From IMG/VR virus record IMGVR_UViG_3300044710_000061, positions 1 through 59,819 of that record: 59,819 nucleotides of DNA; one strand, 5' to 3'. This DNA is from a virus. The number at the start of each line of letters is the position of its first letter. The first letter of the stretch is position 1. The position numbers and the translations under genes are program-made. The notes beneath the pieces were generated by a model. The model searched no databases and had not been told where the DNA came from. It was given only the letters and a program-made list of their open reading frames with translations. Shown piece by piece: positions 16,268-25,390 of the stretch.

Positions 16268-16948
16268 TCAGGCCGGCGTTGGAATTGCAGTGTTGGTAAG
16301 ATTGGCCACTTGGCCGCCATAGATATCGCCACCTCCGCCGCCAAACTTGTTGCTTATCCCATAGAGCAGTGCGGCATTGCCCAAGCTGCTAGTCGTACCA
16401 GTCAATCCAGACGATATGGCATTGGCTGATCCTAGCGTTCCCGCGGCCTGCGCATTGCCAATGCTGGAAAGCGCCGACTGCGATCCACCTGACAAAGCAG
16501 TAGCCGCCGACCCCTCAAGATTAAGACCCGATTGTGCCAAGCTCTGCAGCGAACCTGTGTAATTCCCAAAAGCCTGTTGCGCCAATCCGGTCGCATAATT
16601 CGAGGCTGCAGTAAGGGTATTTCCACCAAGACCCATGGCGGTTCCCGCGTTCTGCGCGGCCGTCTGGCCCCATTGTTGGGCAAATTGAAATCCCGGTAGT
16701 TGAGAAAGCGTGGCCGTCTGGCTTGGTCCTGGAGTGAGAAGCTTTTCCAGAGTCGGAAGGGCAGAACCGGCAATCCCCTGACCTTGTGTAATCAACGGGC
16801 CGATCGTCTGTTGCAGCATCTTCAACACTTGCTGTTGAGCGGCAACTTGTTGGCTCGAAGCCTGCTGCGCAGCATTGGATCCTATGATAGAAGAACCGAT
16901 CGATCCGACGGCGCCAAGGCCGCCCATTATCAATGCGCTGGTCGGCAT
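16268..16948 (-). CDS. Internal/ejection protein, gp7 position
   Basis: 226 aa, Ala/Gln/Gly/Ser-rich. The start (LIMGGLGAVGSIGSSIIGSNAAQQASSQQ) has the hydrophobic-Gly helix seen at the beginning of small podovirus ejection proteins, followed by helices rich in Gln. Overlaps the upstream gene by 19 bases. By P22 order this is the gp7 place. Confidence 0.6.
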   Translation of the reverse strand: MPTSALIMGGLGAVGSIGSSIIGSNAAQQASSQQVAAQQQVLKMLQQTIGPLITQGQGIAGSALPTLEKLLTPGPSQTATLSQLPGFQFAQQWGQTAAQNAGTAMGLGGNTLTAASNYATGLAQQAFGNYTGSLQSLAQSGLNLEGSAATALSGGSQSALSSIGNAQAAGTLGSANAISSGLTGTTSSLGNAALLYGISNKFGGGGGDIYGGQVANLTNTAIPTPA

Positions 16949-17733
16949 TTCACCACCTTAAAGGTGTCACCGGTGACGTGAATCATGGATTCGCCCATAT
17001 CCAGGAAAACCGGATTTTTTGATATGAGGTTGATCTGCTGATAACCGGCAACGCGCGCCCAGCGATTGTAGAGGACTATGCCCTTTTCAGGCTCACCGCC
17101 CCTTATCATCTCGACGGCAGCGCCCACCGCAAGATCATGTGCCTCATCATCCGGATGAGACTGGTGCACGAAATCGTGGCGCTCGTATTCTTCCTCGAGC
17201 TTGACGTGGAATAGGCGCCCGGTCTCCATGACTGGCTTTGGCTTCTTGGCCAGCCAATCGTATATTGTCATTATATACACGCGCACATCTACAAGCCCGC
17301 TTTCTGTCGGCCATACCTTTTTTCTTTCAAACCATAAGTTACCGCCCACATAGCGGGCCAGAGCTTCTGCAGCGCGGTTGAATGATGGGACTTGAGTTTG
17401 GACGATGGCGCAGCTCGTCTTCGTGAAGATCCACCGCAATGCCTCCTGTACGACCCACGCGGCGTGCTTGCCACGATGATCTTCAGTGAAATTGATGTGT
17501 ACCTCATAGATACCACTTCCAGGCTCTGCGTCCGGCGTGAAGACAATCACACCGCCCTTGGCGACCAAGAAGACATATCGAGGGTCTGTAACGAGAGGCG
17601 TGACGTCAAGCGGCGGACAATCGGGCTGACTAATCAAAGGAAACACGCTTGGGTCGTTCAGGATCCTGTTGATTTCCGTTGGACTCTCCATTTCCCTATG
17701 AAGGAGAGCATGTCCGTTCATTTCTTGATTCAT
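16930..17733 (-). CDS. GNAT-fold-like protein, gp14 position
   Basis: 267 aa. The middle (YEVHINFTEDHRGKHAAWVVQEALRWIF, then TQVPSFNRAAEALARYVG) has the strand-loop-helix and the neighbour-helix pattern of GNAT N-acetyltransferases. P22 gene 14 lies at the same place and, as far as I recall, belongs to a domain family of similar type used in head/tail assembly. Catalysis is not assured. ATGA overlap with the upstream gene. Confidence 0.55.
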   Translation of the reverse strand: MNQEMNGHALLHREMESPTEINRILNDPSVFPLISQPDCPPLDVTPLVTDPRYVFLVAKGGVIVFTPDAEPGSGIYEVHINFTEDHRGKHAAWVVQEALRWIFTKTSCAIVQTQVPSFNRAAEALARYVGGNLWFERKKVWPTESGLVDVRVYIMTIYDWLAKKPKPVMETGRLFHVKLEEEYERHDFVHQSHPDDEAHDLAVGAAVEMIRGGEPEKGIVLYNRWARVAGYQQINLISKNPVFLDMGESMIHVTGDTFKVVKCRPAH

Positions 17734-18176
17734 AGACCCGTCGTAAGCCGAACGAGATAAATCTGAGTGGTAGTCCAGACCTCGAACAAAGCTAGATCAC
17801 CAGGTGCAAGCGAATAGGGAGCGTTAGCTCCCCCGCCGTTAATCATTGCACCGGCAAACGGATACACATTGATAGCTGACCCCGTATTGTTCAATACGGA
17901 AATATCGTTTCCTGGTTGCATGCTGGGCATCGCCACACCGCCAGTACCGCTATCTATTCTGTTCCAATCCGCGGTAAGCCCAAGCGCATCTTTCTGCGAA
18001 CTGCCAGACGCCACCAACCCAATCTTGGCAAGAGGAACGATACCGGTTCCTGAACCGGTTCTATTGAACACGGCCAGCATCCACTTATAAAAGGTGGAAG
18101 TTGGCTGACCATTTTGCTGATTGATGATCGGCGTTCCGCCAGACATAAAGTTGAACGGAAACGACTGAAAGCTCAT
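17730..18176 (-). CDS. Candidate tail needle/plug protein, gp26 position
   Basis: 148 aa from ATG 18176, overlapping the stop of the gp10-like gene (ATGA). Beta-rich, with a tail of alternating hydrophobic residues (APGDLALFEVWTTTQIYLVRL). Its position immediately after gp10 is that of the P22 needle gene 26, but it lacks that protein's long coiled coil, so it may be a knob-like or decoration protein instead. Confidence 0.5.
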   Translation of the reverse strand: MSFQSFPFNFMSGGTPIINQQNGQPTSTFYKWMLAVFNRTGSGTGIVPLAKIGLVASGSSQKDALGLTADWNRIDSGTGGVAMPSMQPGNDISVLNNTGSAINVYPFAGAMINGGGANAPYSLAPGDLALFEVWTTTQIYLVRLTTGL

Positions 18177-19696
18177 GCGCCAGCCGGAATCGGATCGATG
18201 TATCCACCATTGAGAGCTGTGCACATCTGAGCAGTTGAACTTAGCTCGAATACAGCGTCTCTAGCTATACCAAGCCCACGCCAGCGCATAGGCGGTCGAT
18301 AGTGACCAGATGACACATTCTGTTGGGGACGATATTTTCCGAACGTGTTGCCTCCATCACGCGACATGCGGAGGTTTACGATCGGCGCTGGAACACCGGT
18401 TATCGGACCAAAGCCAGAACTAAAACCGCTGCTCCATGGGCTGAGATATTGGGCCGTCTCACCGGTCCCAGGTTGGTCTCCAGTCTGGACATCGGCCATA
18501 AACATGGTGTGCTGAACCCACTTAAGTTCGTTCACGATGTGAGGAAAAGACCTAATCCACGGAATCGGCTGACCGGCATCCAATTTGGCATCATACGTCA
18601 TCTCGTACAGAGCGCCGTTGTTCCAATCGAGGCCAAGATTGCGATTATAGGCAAACGCCGTGAATGTGTTGCGCGCTCGTCGCAGTACACCGTTGCTGTC
18701 AATCCAGTTATCTTCCCACCATTGCTCTGTCGCCGCGTCATAAGCCCAAGTCTTGTCAGCAGTGGGGAAAGTAATTCTGTAAAATGAATGACCACCTATC
18801 TGGTAAGTAGAGCCGATCGCATCGTCCACCCGTGCATATTTCTTCCATTCCGCCTCCACGGCATGGTTTGAAATTCGTTGCGCGATGTTCTGTGATCCAG
18901 CCCTCATGGCCATGAAGCCCCCTTCAGGGGAGCTAGACAACCAATAGACAAAGGTGTCCATCTTGGCTGGCGAATAGACCGCTTGCAGTCCCTGTTCGAT
19001 AATGTTGCCTGGGATAATCTGGAATGGGAACACCGGCGCTCCAGCATTAAACCAGACCTCGGATTTCTGAGGACCAAATACGTAAACCTCGCGCTCTACG
19101 GTCACAACGCAAAGAACAATGTCAGGCCACGCAGTTTTTACACCAACGAAGAGCCCGTTAAACGGCGTAACAGCATCCGAGGTTGTGCTGTACCACTGAT
19201 TGGTGCCAGGATGATTCAGAACGATAAAGCTATCCAGAAAATCCGCGCGCGTTGATCCCAGAAAATTCGGATCACTCACGATGCTGAACGCTCTAGTGTC
19301 TATAGTTATCTCGTATCCATGCTGTGTCCCATCAACGACGAGAATCGTTTGTCCATTGTCAGCCATGTATGCGGGATTTGTCCCAGCAACTTCCATCTGT
19401 CCTATAAATGTAAACCTAAAATCAGGATCTATGAAGTAGATGTTCTGGCCAATGATAGCGTAGAGATCACCGTTTGGATCCGCCACGCCTCTAGTGGTCC
19501 GGTAGAGGCACCGACCTTGTGCTATCAATGGTGATACGGCGAGTTGGTTGAGACCTGGCCTGGCATAATGCGTAGTCGGCATATTGGGCGCCGTCTTCTC
19601 CGGGTTCTCCTCTGGAAACATGTTGATGCAGCGTTGCGCATCGGCAATCAAAGAAGCAGTAGAATATGCGCCAGACTTCAGCGGGATGGCGACCAT
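18173..19696 (-). CDS. Packaged-DNA stabilisation protein, P22 gp10-like
   Basis: 507 aa. The opening SLIADAQRCINMFPEENPEK and the following beta-propeller-like repeats match the phage stabilisation (gp10) family that forms the tail hub below gp4. Length is close to P22 gp10 (about 470 aa). It would close the portal channel after packaging. Confidence 0.8.
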   Translation of the reverse strand: MVAIPLKSGAYSTASLIADAQRCINMFPEENPEKTAPNMPTTHYARPGLNQLAVSPLIAQGRCLYRTTRGVADPNGDLYAIIGQNIYFIDPDFRFTFIGQMEVAGTNPAYMADNGQTILVVDGTQHGYEITIDTRAFSIVSDPNFLGSTRADFLDSFIVLNHPGTNQWYSTTSDAVTPFNGLFVGVKTAWPDIVLCVVTVEREVYVFGPQKSEVWFNAGAPVFPFQIIPGNIIEQGLQAVYSPAKMDTFVYWLSSSPEGGFMAMRAGSQNIAQRISNHAVEAEWKKYARVDDAIGSTYQIGGHSFYRITFPTADKTWAYDAATEQWWEDNWIDSNGVLRRARNTFTAFAYNRNLGLDWNNGALYEMTYDAKLDAGQPIPWIRSFPHIVNELKWVQHTMFMADVQTGDQPGTGETAQYLSPWSSGFSSGFGPITGVPAPIVNLRMSRDGGNTFGKYRPQQNVSSGHYRPPMRWRGLGIARDAVFELSSTAQMCTALNGGYIDPIPAGA

Positions 19697-19905
19697 GCTA
19701 CCTGCTCGCGAGTTTTAAGCGCATCGCCGCACCAAATGATGTCATATCGAGGCGAGACCGCATGCTCTGCCTCCTCCATTGAGGAGAAGACGCCAAACGG
19801 CCCGATCGGAATATCAGGAGGATATCGGCCTACGCACCATTCGCCTGGCTTACGCAGCCAGCAATAGAGCTTGCGGCGGCGTGACACTGATTTTATGCCT
19901 GCCAC
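19678..19905 (-). CDS. Small protein between decoration-like and gp10-like genes
   Basis: 75 aa from GTG 19905; GTG 19887 is also possible. Overlaps the genes on both sides by 13-19 bases. Contains Cys/Trp pairs (YCWLRKPGEWCVG) and a helix EEAEHAV. The pattern of short strands and aromatic residues suggests a small folded domain. No family recognised. Confidence 0.5.
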   Translation of the reverse strand: MAGIKSVSRRRKLYCWLRKPGEWCVGRYPPDIPIGPFGVFSSMEEAEHAVSPRYDIIWCGDALKTREQVAWSPSR

Positions 19906-20315
19906 ACACCGGCTTTGGCGCAGTAAAATCTTACTGCAGCGGGAGTTGTGGTATTGCCGGCAGCAACGGCCACCGCCGCGCTAGTACTACCATTGAGCTT
20001 GTCAGCGGCCCCGGTCACTGGGTTCGTGCCTGGATTGGCGTAGACATCCATGCTCGTGGCAGTCGAATTGATCACCACAATAATGGTGCCTGGCGTTGTC
20101 GCAAAGGGAAGAACGGCACTATCAGCCGCATTCGCAACGGTATCAAATTCTACCAATTCGAACCCAGATGGAATCACCAAGCCGGCAGCTTGCGTTCCAC
20201 CCGCATGGGCCGTCAAACCGCTTTCATATGCGCGGTTCTGGCCGCCAGCGATGCCGAGAAGATATCGGCCCTCGATGAGCTCAAAGCCTTCCTGCGGAGG
20301 AAACCCGATAGTCAT
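19893..20315 (-). CDS. Candidate head decoration protein
   Basis: 140 aa from ATG 20315 with AGGAG 8 bases upstream. Beta-rich, with Val/Thr/Ala repeats (GTIIVVINSTATSMDVYANPG) and a C-terminal FYCAKAGVWQA. Lies between gp4-like and gp10-like genes. Sequence character and small size suggest a surface or stabilising head protein; this is inference. Confidence 0.5.
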   Translation of the reverse strand: MTIGFPPQEGFELIEGRYLLGIAGGQNRAYESGLTAHAGGTQAAGLVIPSGFELVEFDTVANAADSAVLPFATTPGTIIVVINSTATSMDVYANPGTNPVTGAADKLNGSTSAAVAVAAGNTTTPAAVRFYCAKAGVWQA

Positions 20316-20336
20316 GTCATGTGCTCCTAGTTGTAG

Positions 20337-21125
20337 TTAGTAACTGTCGCTATCTCCGCGATAATCGTACCCACGATTGCGGCTCCGCAGAAAGCTTGGC
20401 ATTACGAGCGTCGATACTGCCTGGTTAGCCAAACGAAGAACACTCAGCCCCTCACGCGTTAGTTTAGTGATTGTCGGGTCTGGCGGTAACTGGAAGGCAA
20501 CACGAAGACGCTCAGCCAAGGCCCAGTTCAAGGCAGTCTCATATTCTGGAGGAAAGTTGATCTTCTGGGTAAGGCTGGCAAACCGTGGCAACACGGTCTT
20601 AAAGCCAAAGTGCAGCTCGTATTGAGACTGTTGAGGAACCGGCCACGGATAGAGTTGGCCCACCGGCCACTGCGGATCGTAGAAGACACGCCATGGCAGC
20701 GTGCCGATCGTCTTGACCCTGATCCTGGAGTAGTCCTCTTTCGAGGGGATAATGTCGAGCGGGATATCAACCGGAAACTGTACAGGCTGCGATGAGTTCA
20801 GGAACCGCATGTACGCATATTCCAGACGATCTGGCCGAGGATTTATATTGACGATCTGGCCAAGCCCCACGTTGTAGAAGTTCGCTCCTGTCGCGATAAA
20901 TGCATACTCGCTCTCGGAGTAGACAAGCCACCGCTTGCGAGCCCATTGCGCCAGCAACCAGTTCGCATGGCGCAGCGCCTTGGTCATGTAGGCCTGCTCG
21001 ATAGCCTCATCCAAGCCGATGATGCCGCCATCCTCGAGCGCATTCTGAAGAAGCTGGCCGACGTTATCGACGGCCAGTACCGGTTCAGACGGTCCACCTA
21101 GGACAGGCTCGGCGGTCATGGACAC
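20337..21125 (-). CDS. Tail accessory factor, P22 gp4-like
   Basis: 262 aa from GTG 21125 (GGAGTAACGCTC upstream; ATG 21119 is the alternative). Helical, with the family's ALRHANWLLAQWARKRW region and YPWPVPQQSQYELHFGF segment. The gp4 family binds below the portal to start tail assembly and stabilise packaged DNA. It precedes the gp10-like gene as in P22. Confidence 0.7.
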   Translation of the reverse strand: MSMTAEPVLGGPSEPVLAVDNVGQLLQNALEDGGIIGLDEAIEQAYMTKALRHANWLLAQWARKRWLVYSESEYAFIATGANFYNVGLGQIVNINPRPDRLEYAYMRFLNSSQPVQFPVDIPLDIIPSKEDYSRIRVKTIGTLPWRVFYDPQWPVGQLYPWPVPQQSQYELHFGFKTVLPRFASLTQKINFPPEYETALNWALAERLRVAFQLPPDPTITKLTREGLSVLRLANQAVSTLVMPSFLRSRNRGYDYRGDSDSY

Positions 21126-21130
21126 GAGCG

Positions 21131-21946
21131 TTACTCCACATCTTCCGTGGTCTCTTCCGGCATCAACGCCACGTTGCGGGTTTTCTCCGCGATCTCGGTC
21201 TTAATGCGATCAATTCCCCACCGCTTATCGATCTCCACGCCCGCCTCTTCAGCGACCGCCTGCCAATGCTCTTTGGCTGACTTTTGAGAACCCAACTCTA
21301 CGGCAGACGCTTCCGGTTCTTTTGCCTCTTCAGGCGCGGGCACGGCCGCATTGCTGGTCGTGTTCTGCATCGCAGATAGCAGCTTCAGCAGGAAGTCATT
21401 CTGGCCGCCTTGCATGGCAGCAACAACACGCTCAATCAGTTCATGATTGGCAATTTTAGGATCGGGTGCGCGAGGCACATAGATCTTGCCGGTATCTGGA
21501 TTTTCCGGATCGAACTTCTTTGGCACTACGCGCACAGGACGCCATTCAGTCGTGTCCGAAAACTCCCAACGATAGTCGCCGCCGCCGAACTTGGCCTTCT
21601 CTTCAGCTGAGCGCTTTACGAGAAAGATGCCATACTTATCCCCGCATTCCTGGGCATCTTTGGCGGTCTCCTCCCTACCATCCGGATGATAGACCCACGT
21701 TGGGAAGAAGTGAAAATCGGTACGATTGAAGTACTTCTGAAGAATTTTAACTTGTGAATAGTCAAAAATCGCCGCCTTTACCGGAGGCGGGTTGAAATGA
21801 ACTACGGAGCCATCCGAGTGGATGACCTTGGTTCCTTCGCCGGAAATCTCCGGGTCAAGATATTGACGCCGTCCTGGCTGAACTCCAGTAACAGCTCCAC
21901 TTCTAAGATCAAAAGTGAAATCTCCTTGTACGACATCGACTGCCAT
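21131..21946 (-). CDS. Uncharacterised head-region protein
   Basis: 271 aa from ATG 21946 (GAGG seven bases upstream). The N-terminal half is strand-rich with many aromatic and charged residues (FHFFPTWVYHPDGREE); the C-terminal half is an acidic, Ala/Glu-rich linker and a helical segment (SAKEHWQAVAEEAGVEID). Lies between coat and gp4-like genes. No family recognised. Confidence 0.6.
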   Translation of the reverse strand: MAVDVVQGDFTFDLRSGAVTGVQPGRRQYLDPEISGEGTKVIHSDGSVVHFNPPPVKAAIFDYSQVKILQKYFNRTDFHFFPTWVYHPDGREETAKDAQECGDKYGIFLVKRSAEEKAKFGGGDYRWEFSDTTEWRPVRVVPKKFDPENPDTGKIYVPRAPDPKIANHELIERVVAAMQGGQNDFLLKLLSAMQNTTSNAAVPAPEEAKEPEASAVELGSQKSAKEHWQAVAEEAGVEIDKRWGIDRIKTEIAEKTRNVALMPEETTEDVE

Positions 21947-21957
21947 ATTGTGCCTCG

Positions 21958-22368
21958 TTAGAATTTATTTTTACGATCTCGTTTCCGGTCTTCAAAGAGT
22001 TCCCCAGCGGGCGCCTCGACAAGCGATTCAATGGGCTGCTCAACTGAAGCCGGTTCCTCGTGGTGCTGATGCCCAATGGGAACCGGAGGCTCAGCAAGAG
22101 CCAAGGCCTCTTCTTCCGGAGTATGCACAAGCACACTCACGACGCCGTCGTGCCGGTTCTTGTGATGCTGGGTGAAATGCGGGGTAGAGACACTGGTACC
22201 CTGCGATACGACGTGGTTCGCATGGGGAACGACCCATTTCGGCCATTCATCACCAACCGGACTCGAAGCAGACGGCGCTTGCTCGATCCCGATTAGATGC
22301 TTGGTGTCTTTGTGCCGCTGGAACCCGGTGACCGGATCCAACTCGTGCTCATCGTGGTTGAAGGCCAT
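21958..22368 (-). CDS. His-rich head-region protein
   Basis: 136 aa from ATG 22368 (GGAG eight bases upstream). Unusually rich in His (HDEHE, HFTQHHKNRHD, GHQHHEE) and Pro, with a basic tail (DRKRDRKNKF). Probably disordered. Second gene after the coat gene, separated from it by a strong hairpin; role unknown. Confidence 0.6.
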   Translation of the reverse strand: MAFNHDEHELDPVTGFQRHKDTKHLIGIEQAPSASSPVGDEWPKWVVPHANHVVSQGTSVSTPHFTQHHKNRHDGVVSVLVHTPEEEALALAEPPVPIGHQHHEEPASVEQPIESLVEAPAGELFEDRKRDRKNKF

Positions 22369-22390
22369 TGTTGTACTCCATGAATGCATA

Positions 22391-22412
22391 AGAGGCGCCC
22401 GAAGGCGCCTCT
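22391..22412 (-). terminator. UUCG tetraloop hairpin after the coat gene
   Basis: Perfect 9-bp stem (22391-22399 with 22404-22412); on the minus-strand transcript the loop is UUCG closed by C-G, the most stable tetraloop. It begins 8 bases after the coat stop. No long T-run follows, so it may act as a partial terminator or as a block to 3' exonucleases protecting coat mRNA. Confidence 0.65.
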
Positions 22413-22419
22413 AGAACCG

Positions 22420-23679
22420 CTACGGAGTTGCGTCGCAGACCTGAACGATCCATTCAGGACGCGGCACGCCCGCGCCAAAGAGGATGTCCAGGCGATCGAT
22501 AGGCTGGTCCGTGCTGGGCTCGTAGCAAACCAGCGACCGCATTGAGCAATCGTCGAAACTGTGCCGTGCTGCCGCGATGACGCCCTTCTCATTTGGCGGA
22601 ATCCACAGCGGTGCGATCACCAACGTGATGGCATCCGGCGAATAGGCCATGTTCTCGCGGTAGGTCACGCCCGCATTGGCAAATGGCGTAATCGTCGCAG
22701 TGCCGCCCGGAGAGGCAGTCACCGTCTGATACTGCTGGGGAGTGTATGGCAGGCCCGCATAGGGGGTCTGACTGGCTGGCGGGATAATCGCTGGATAGAT
22801 GGAAAGCGATGTTGCACCGCTTGAGGCGGCCGCCGTAATCACGAACTGCGCCAATGTCCCGAGACTGGCCTTGGTGACGCGGTTGACCGCATTCACACCA
22901 GCAATCGTGATGACGTCACCAGCATTCAGCGTCCCGGACAGCGAGCTAATCGTCAGCGAATTGCCGGTCTGATTGGCACCGCTGACGGTCGCTGTGGTTG
23001 CCGTACCGGTGGTGTGCGAAGGCACCGACTGGTCTTCAAACCAGCGGAATTGCAAGGCTTCGTACATCATGCCGGTATTATATTGACGGCTGATGCTATC
23101 CACTGGATTGAGCAGGCCTCGGAGAGCCAACTGCACGCGAGCATCGGAACGAGGCTGCAGCACAACCTTTCGCATGCCCATTTCACCGAACTGCGGCGCC
23201 GAGTTCTCCTCCAAGATAGCCCTGGCAAGGGCAAACGGAGAATCCGTCACCGGCAGGATGTTGTTACTGGCATCCACATTGGCGACTGCGTTTCGCACCG
23301 TCGTTGCAACGATGGTGAAGACCTGCAGAGAAACGTTGCCGGCCAGGTTATTCACCCGAGGCAGGACGATCCGCTCCATATAGTCGTCCACATCCAGCGT
23401 GGTCTCGGCCGAAGTGAAGGCCACGTCCACATGGCGCTGAGTGGCGACCGTGAGCAGGAACTGCTGCTCGAGGGTATCCTGAATGGCAATGCCAGGACCG
23501 TCCGTCACGGTGTAATCATTGGGCAGGCGTATACGGAGCTGAGCTCCAATGCGGGCGCCTTCGATGCCAAACTGCGATTCGAACTGTCGGCTGATGTTCT
23601 GGATGAAGTAGTTTGTGTTCAGGAAAAGCTTGATCGAGTACCGAGTCACCATGCTCGGCGTGATGATTGAGTTTGCCAT
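22420..23679 (-). CDS. Major capsid protein, P22 coat-like
   Basis: 419 aa, close to the P22 coat length (430). It starts MANSIITPSMVTRYSIKLF and has the family's early VTDGPGIAIQDTLEQQFLLTV region and HVDVAFTSAE block. A Ser/Thr/Gly-rich inserted stretch (about residues 225-300) fits the extra I-domain region. It forms the icosahedral shell. The long structured leader upstream and hairpin downstream fit a very highly expressed gene. Confidence 0.8.
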   Translation of the reverse strand: MANSIITPSMVTRYSIKLFLNTNYFIQNISRQFESQFGIEGARIGAQLRIRLPNDYTVTDGPGIAIQDTLEQQFLLTVATQRHVDVAFTSAETTLDVDDYMERIVLPRVNNLAGNVSLQVFTIVATTVRNAVANVDASNNILPVTDSPFALARAILEENSAPQFGEMGMRKVVLQPRSDARVQLALRGLLNPVDSISRQYNTGMMYEALQFRWFEDQSVPSHTTGTATTATVSGANQTGNSLTISSLSGTLNAGDVITIAGVNAVNRVTKASLGTLAQFVITAAASSGATSLSIYPAIIPPASQTPYAGLPYTPQQYQTVTASPGGTATITPFANAGVTYRENMAYSPDAITLVIAPLWIPPNEKGVIAAARHSFDDCSMRSLVCYEPSTDQPIDRLDILFGAGVPRPEWIVQVCDATP

Positions 23680-23700
23680 CGGGATGGCACCTTGCTTTTA

Positions 23701-23884
23701 GCGCCACCTCTAAAGGGCGCGACAACTCTTGGAAGCCCCTGCGGGCGATGTTGTCCGCTTCCCGAATTCGGACAATTGACGGGATAACCTTGATAACGCT
23801 CAAGTAGCGGCGGTGGGCGAAACGCTATAACGCCCTATCCCTGATAACGCTCAGGTCGCGGCGGAGCCGAATTCCGCTACGGCT
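23701..23884 (-). promoter_or_regulatory. Structured 210-base leader of the coat gene
   Basis: The gap 23680-23889 has no ORF but at least five inverted repeats: 23701-23720 (GCGCC/GGCGC), 23789-23804, 23815-23835 (GGGCG/CGCCC), 23840-23855 and 23865-23884 (AGCCG/CGGCT). The coat ribosome binding site (AAGG) lies just after the first of these in transcript order from the start codon. Confidence 0.6.
23789..23863 (-). repeat. Twin hairpins with conserved loop and compensatory change
   Basis: CTTGA-TAACGC-TCAAG (23789-23804) and CCTGA-TAACGC-TCAGG (23840-23855): identical loop and one stem pair changed on both sides (T-A to C-G). Both are followed by a near-identical GT-x-GCGGCGG. TAACGC also occurs in the hairpin between them. 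Paired changes point to selection on the fold. Confidence 0.65.
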
Positions 23885-23889
23885 TAACT

Positions 23890-24720
23890 CTAGCGTCGCG
23901 GCGATCTTGCCTGCATCCGCTCATTAAAGGCTTTGCTCCACTCAACGTCACTCATTTTGTCCTGGTCCTTGCTGTTCCAGTCAAACGTTTTGCCAGTATT
24001 GGCTTCGACGTGAGGAGCCGGGCGAGGCGCCTGGGAGACGGTCTTGGCTGGTGCCGCGGCCCGCTCTGCAGGCAGTGCAAGGTTTGAAAGTTTGGTGGCG
24101 TTTGCAACCATAGCCTTGGAGTCCATGCGTTCGGATATCCTCGTAATTTCGGCAATGCGGCGCGCCGGAGACATGGTGGCCATGGCTGCAGCCTTGGACG
24201 GATCCTCGGTAATGGCGCGCACCACCTCGTGAGTCTTCTCACGCCCGGCAACATCCATGATAGAACTAATGAAGTCCGGCGTATTCAGGTCGAACGATTG
24301 CAGGATGTTCAGGGAGTCGTTCCACTGAACGCCATAGGCTTGCACGCCGGCAGAACTGACCTGGGACGCGTCCCGCTGAAAGTTCAGCTCCATGGCCCGG
24401 CGGTCGATATCTGACTGTGTGACCTGCTGCTGCGGCTCGTGCCGCGGCTGTGGAGGCGGATCCGCTTGCCCATTACCGCTACGCTGTAGCCGCGCAATTA
24501 GCTCCTGGTGCTCGCGATCGCGGCGGCGGTGCTCCTCGAGGGCCGCCTCAAGCTCCCGGTTCTTGGCCCGCAGTGGCGTTACCTCACGCACCAGCACATC
24601 CGCCGGGATCATCCGCGGCTGCGGCGGCGTCTCCAGCGGCAGCTCCGGAGCAGTCTCCGGTGCCGGGTCGGCGTTCAGAACGGGCTCGGGTGTATCAGTG
24701 GCTAGGTTGGTGTCGCTCAT
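23890..24720 (-). CDS. Scaffolding protein
   Basis: 276 aa. Acidic, Pro/Glu-rich N-terminus, then a charged coiled coil (residues 45-80, REVTPLRAKNRELEAALEEH), a helical middle, and a short basic C-terminal helix (EWSKAFNERMQARSPRR), the layout of P22 scaffold, whose C-terminal basic helices bind coat. It lies between portal-side genes and coat, as in P22 gene 8. Confidence 0.75.
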   Translation of the reverse strand: MSDTNLATDTPEPVLNADPAPETAPELPLETPPQPRMIPADVLVREVTPLRAKNRELEAALEEHRRRDREHQELIARLQRSGNGQADPPPQPRHEPQQQVTQSDIDRRAMELNFQRDASQVSSAGVQAYGVQWNDSLNILQSFDLNTPDFISSIMDVAGREKTHEVVRAITEDPSKAAAMATMSPARRIAEITRISERMDSKAMVANATKLSNLALPAERAAAPAKTVSQAPRPAPHVEANTGKTFDWNSKDQDKMSDVEWSKAFNERMQARSPRR

Positions 24721-24932
24721 ACATCTCTCGCAAATTTGCTAACCGCATTTGCCGATATGCAATCAGTTAGGGATTTTGATATTCTCTCCAGCATCGGAGG
24801 CCATACCGCAACAGGATAACAATGAACTCCATCTCTATCAATTACTGTAATACTTCCATCATCATGCACATTCACGCCAATTGAATTTTTGTAAGTATAA
24901 TAGTAATCGTATAACTCTGATTTTAGTGTCAA
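24717..24932 (-). CDS. Small AT-rich gene of unknown function
   Basis: 71 aa, stop overlapping the scaffold ATG (ATGA). Tyr-rich start (ELYDYYYTYKNS) then a strand-rich part (GSITVIDRDGVHCYPV). Clearly more AT-rich than its neighbours, suggesting a recent insertion. No family recognised. Confidence 0.6.
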   Translation of the reverse strand: MTLKSELYDYYYTYKNSIGVNVHDDGSITVIDRDGVHCYPVAVWPPMLERISKSLTDCISANAVSKFARDV

Positions 24933-25390
24933 TTGAACCTCGATCGCGGCATCAGCAGTTCCTTGAAGGTGTTGGAATGCTTGCCATAGTCCTCTTTGAT
25001 TTTGCGATTTTCGTAAGGATCGCCCACGAATTGCTGCGTGTTTGGTGCCAAACGCAGACCCTCAAAATTGGGCGACTGCTTCGCCACCTGGTCCCATAGG
25101 GCAATCGCCAGGAACATCCGGCGCTTGTCGTGCTCGGGAACACGCTCCTCGCCTAGCAGCGCCGCATATCCCGCCCTGATGGCGTCCACAAAGCCGCGCC
25201 AGTTGCATTCCGCATAGGCGTATTCGCTAGGCCAGTTGGCCCGGAATTTCTCCGACCGGTTCTGCCCATGGAAGTCGCCGGCCAGCTGCTTTGCGTCATT
25301 ACAAAGCATGCGAATGAGCTCCATTGCCTGCTGCTTTGGAATGGGCTCGCCGTTGACTTCCATGTAATCGCCGAGCTTGGGTTTTTTCAT
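24929..25390 (-). CDS. Conserved-looking protein near scaffold
   Basis: 153 aa, coupled on both sides by ATGA overlaps. Helical and Trp/Tyr-rich in the middle (WPSEYAYAECNWRGFVDAIRAGYAALLG). Sits in the head module, possibly an assembly factor. No family recognised. Confidence 0.6.
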   Translation of the reverse strand: MKKPKLGDYMEVNGEPIPKQQAMELIRMLCNDAKQLAGDFHGQNRSEKFRANWPSEYAYAECNWRGFVDAIRAGYAALLGEERVPEHDKRRMFLAIALWDQVAKQSPNFEGLRLAPNTQQFVGDPYENRKIKEDYGKHSNTFKELLMPRSRFN

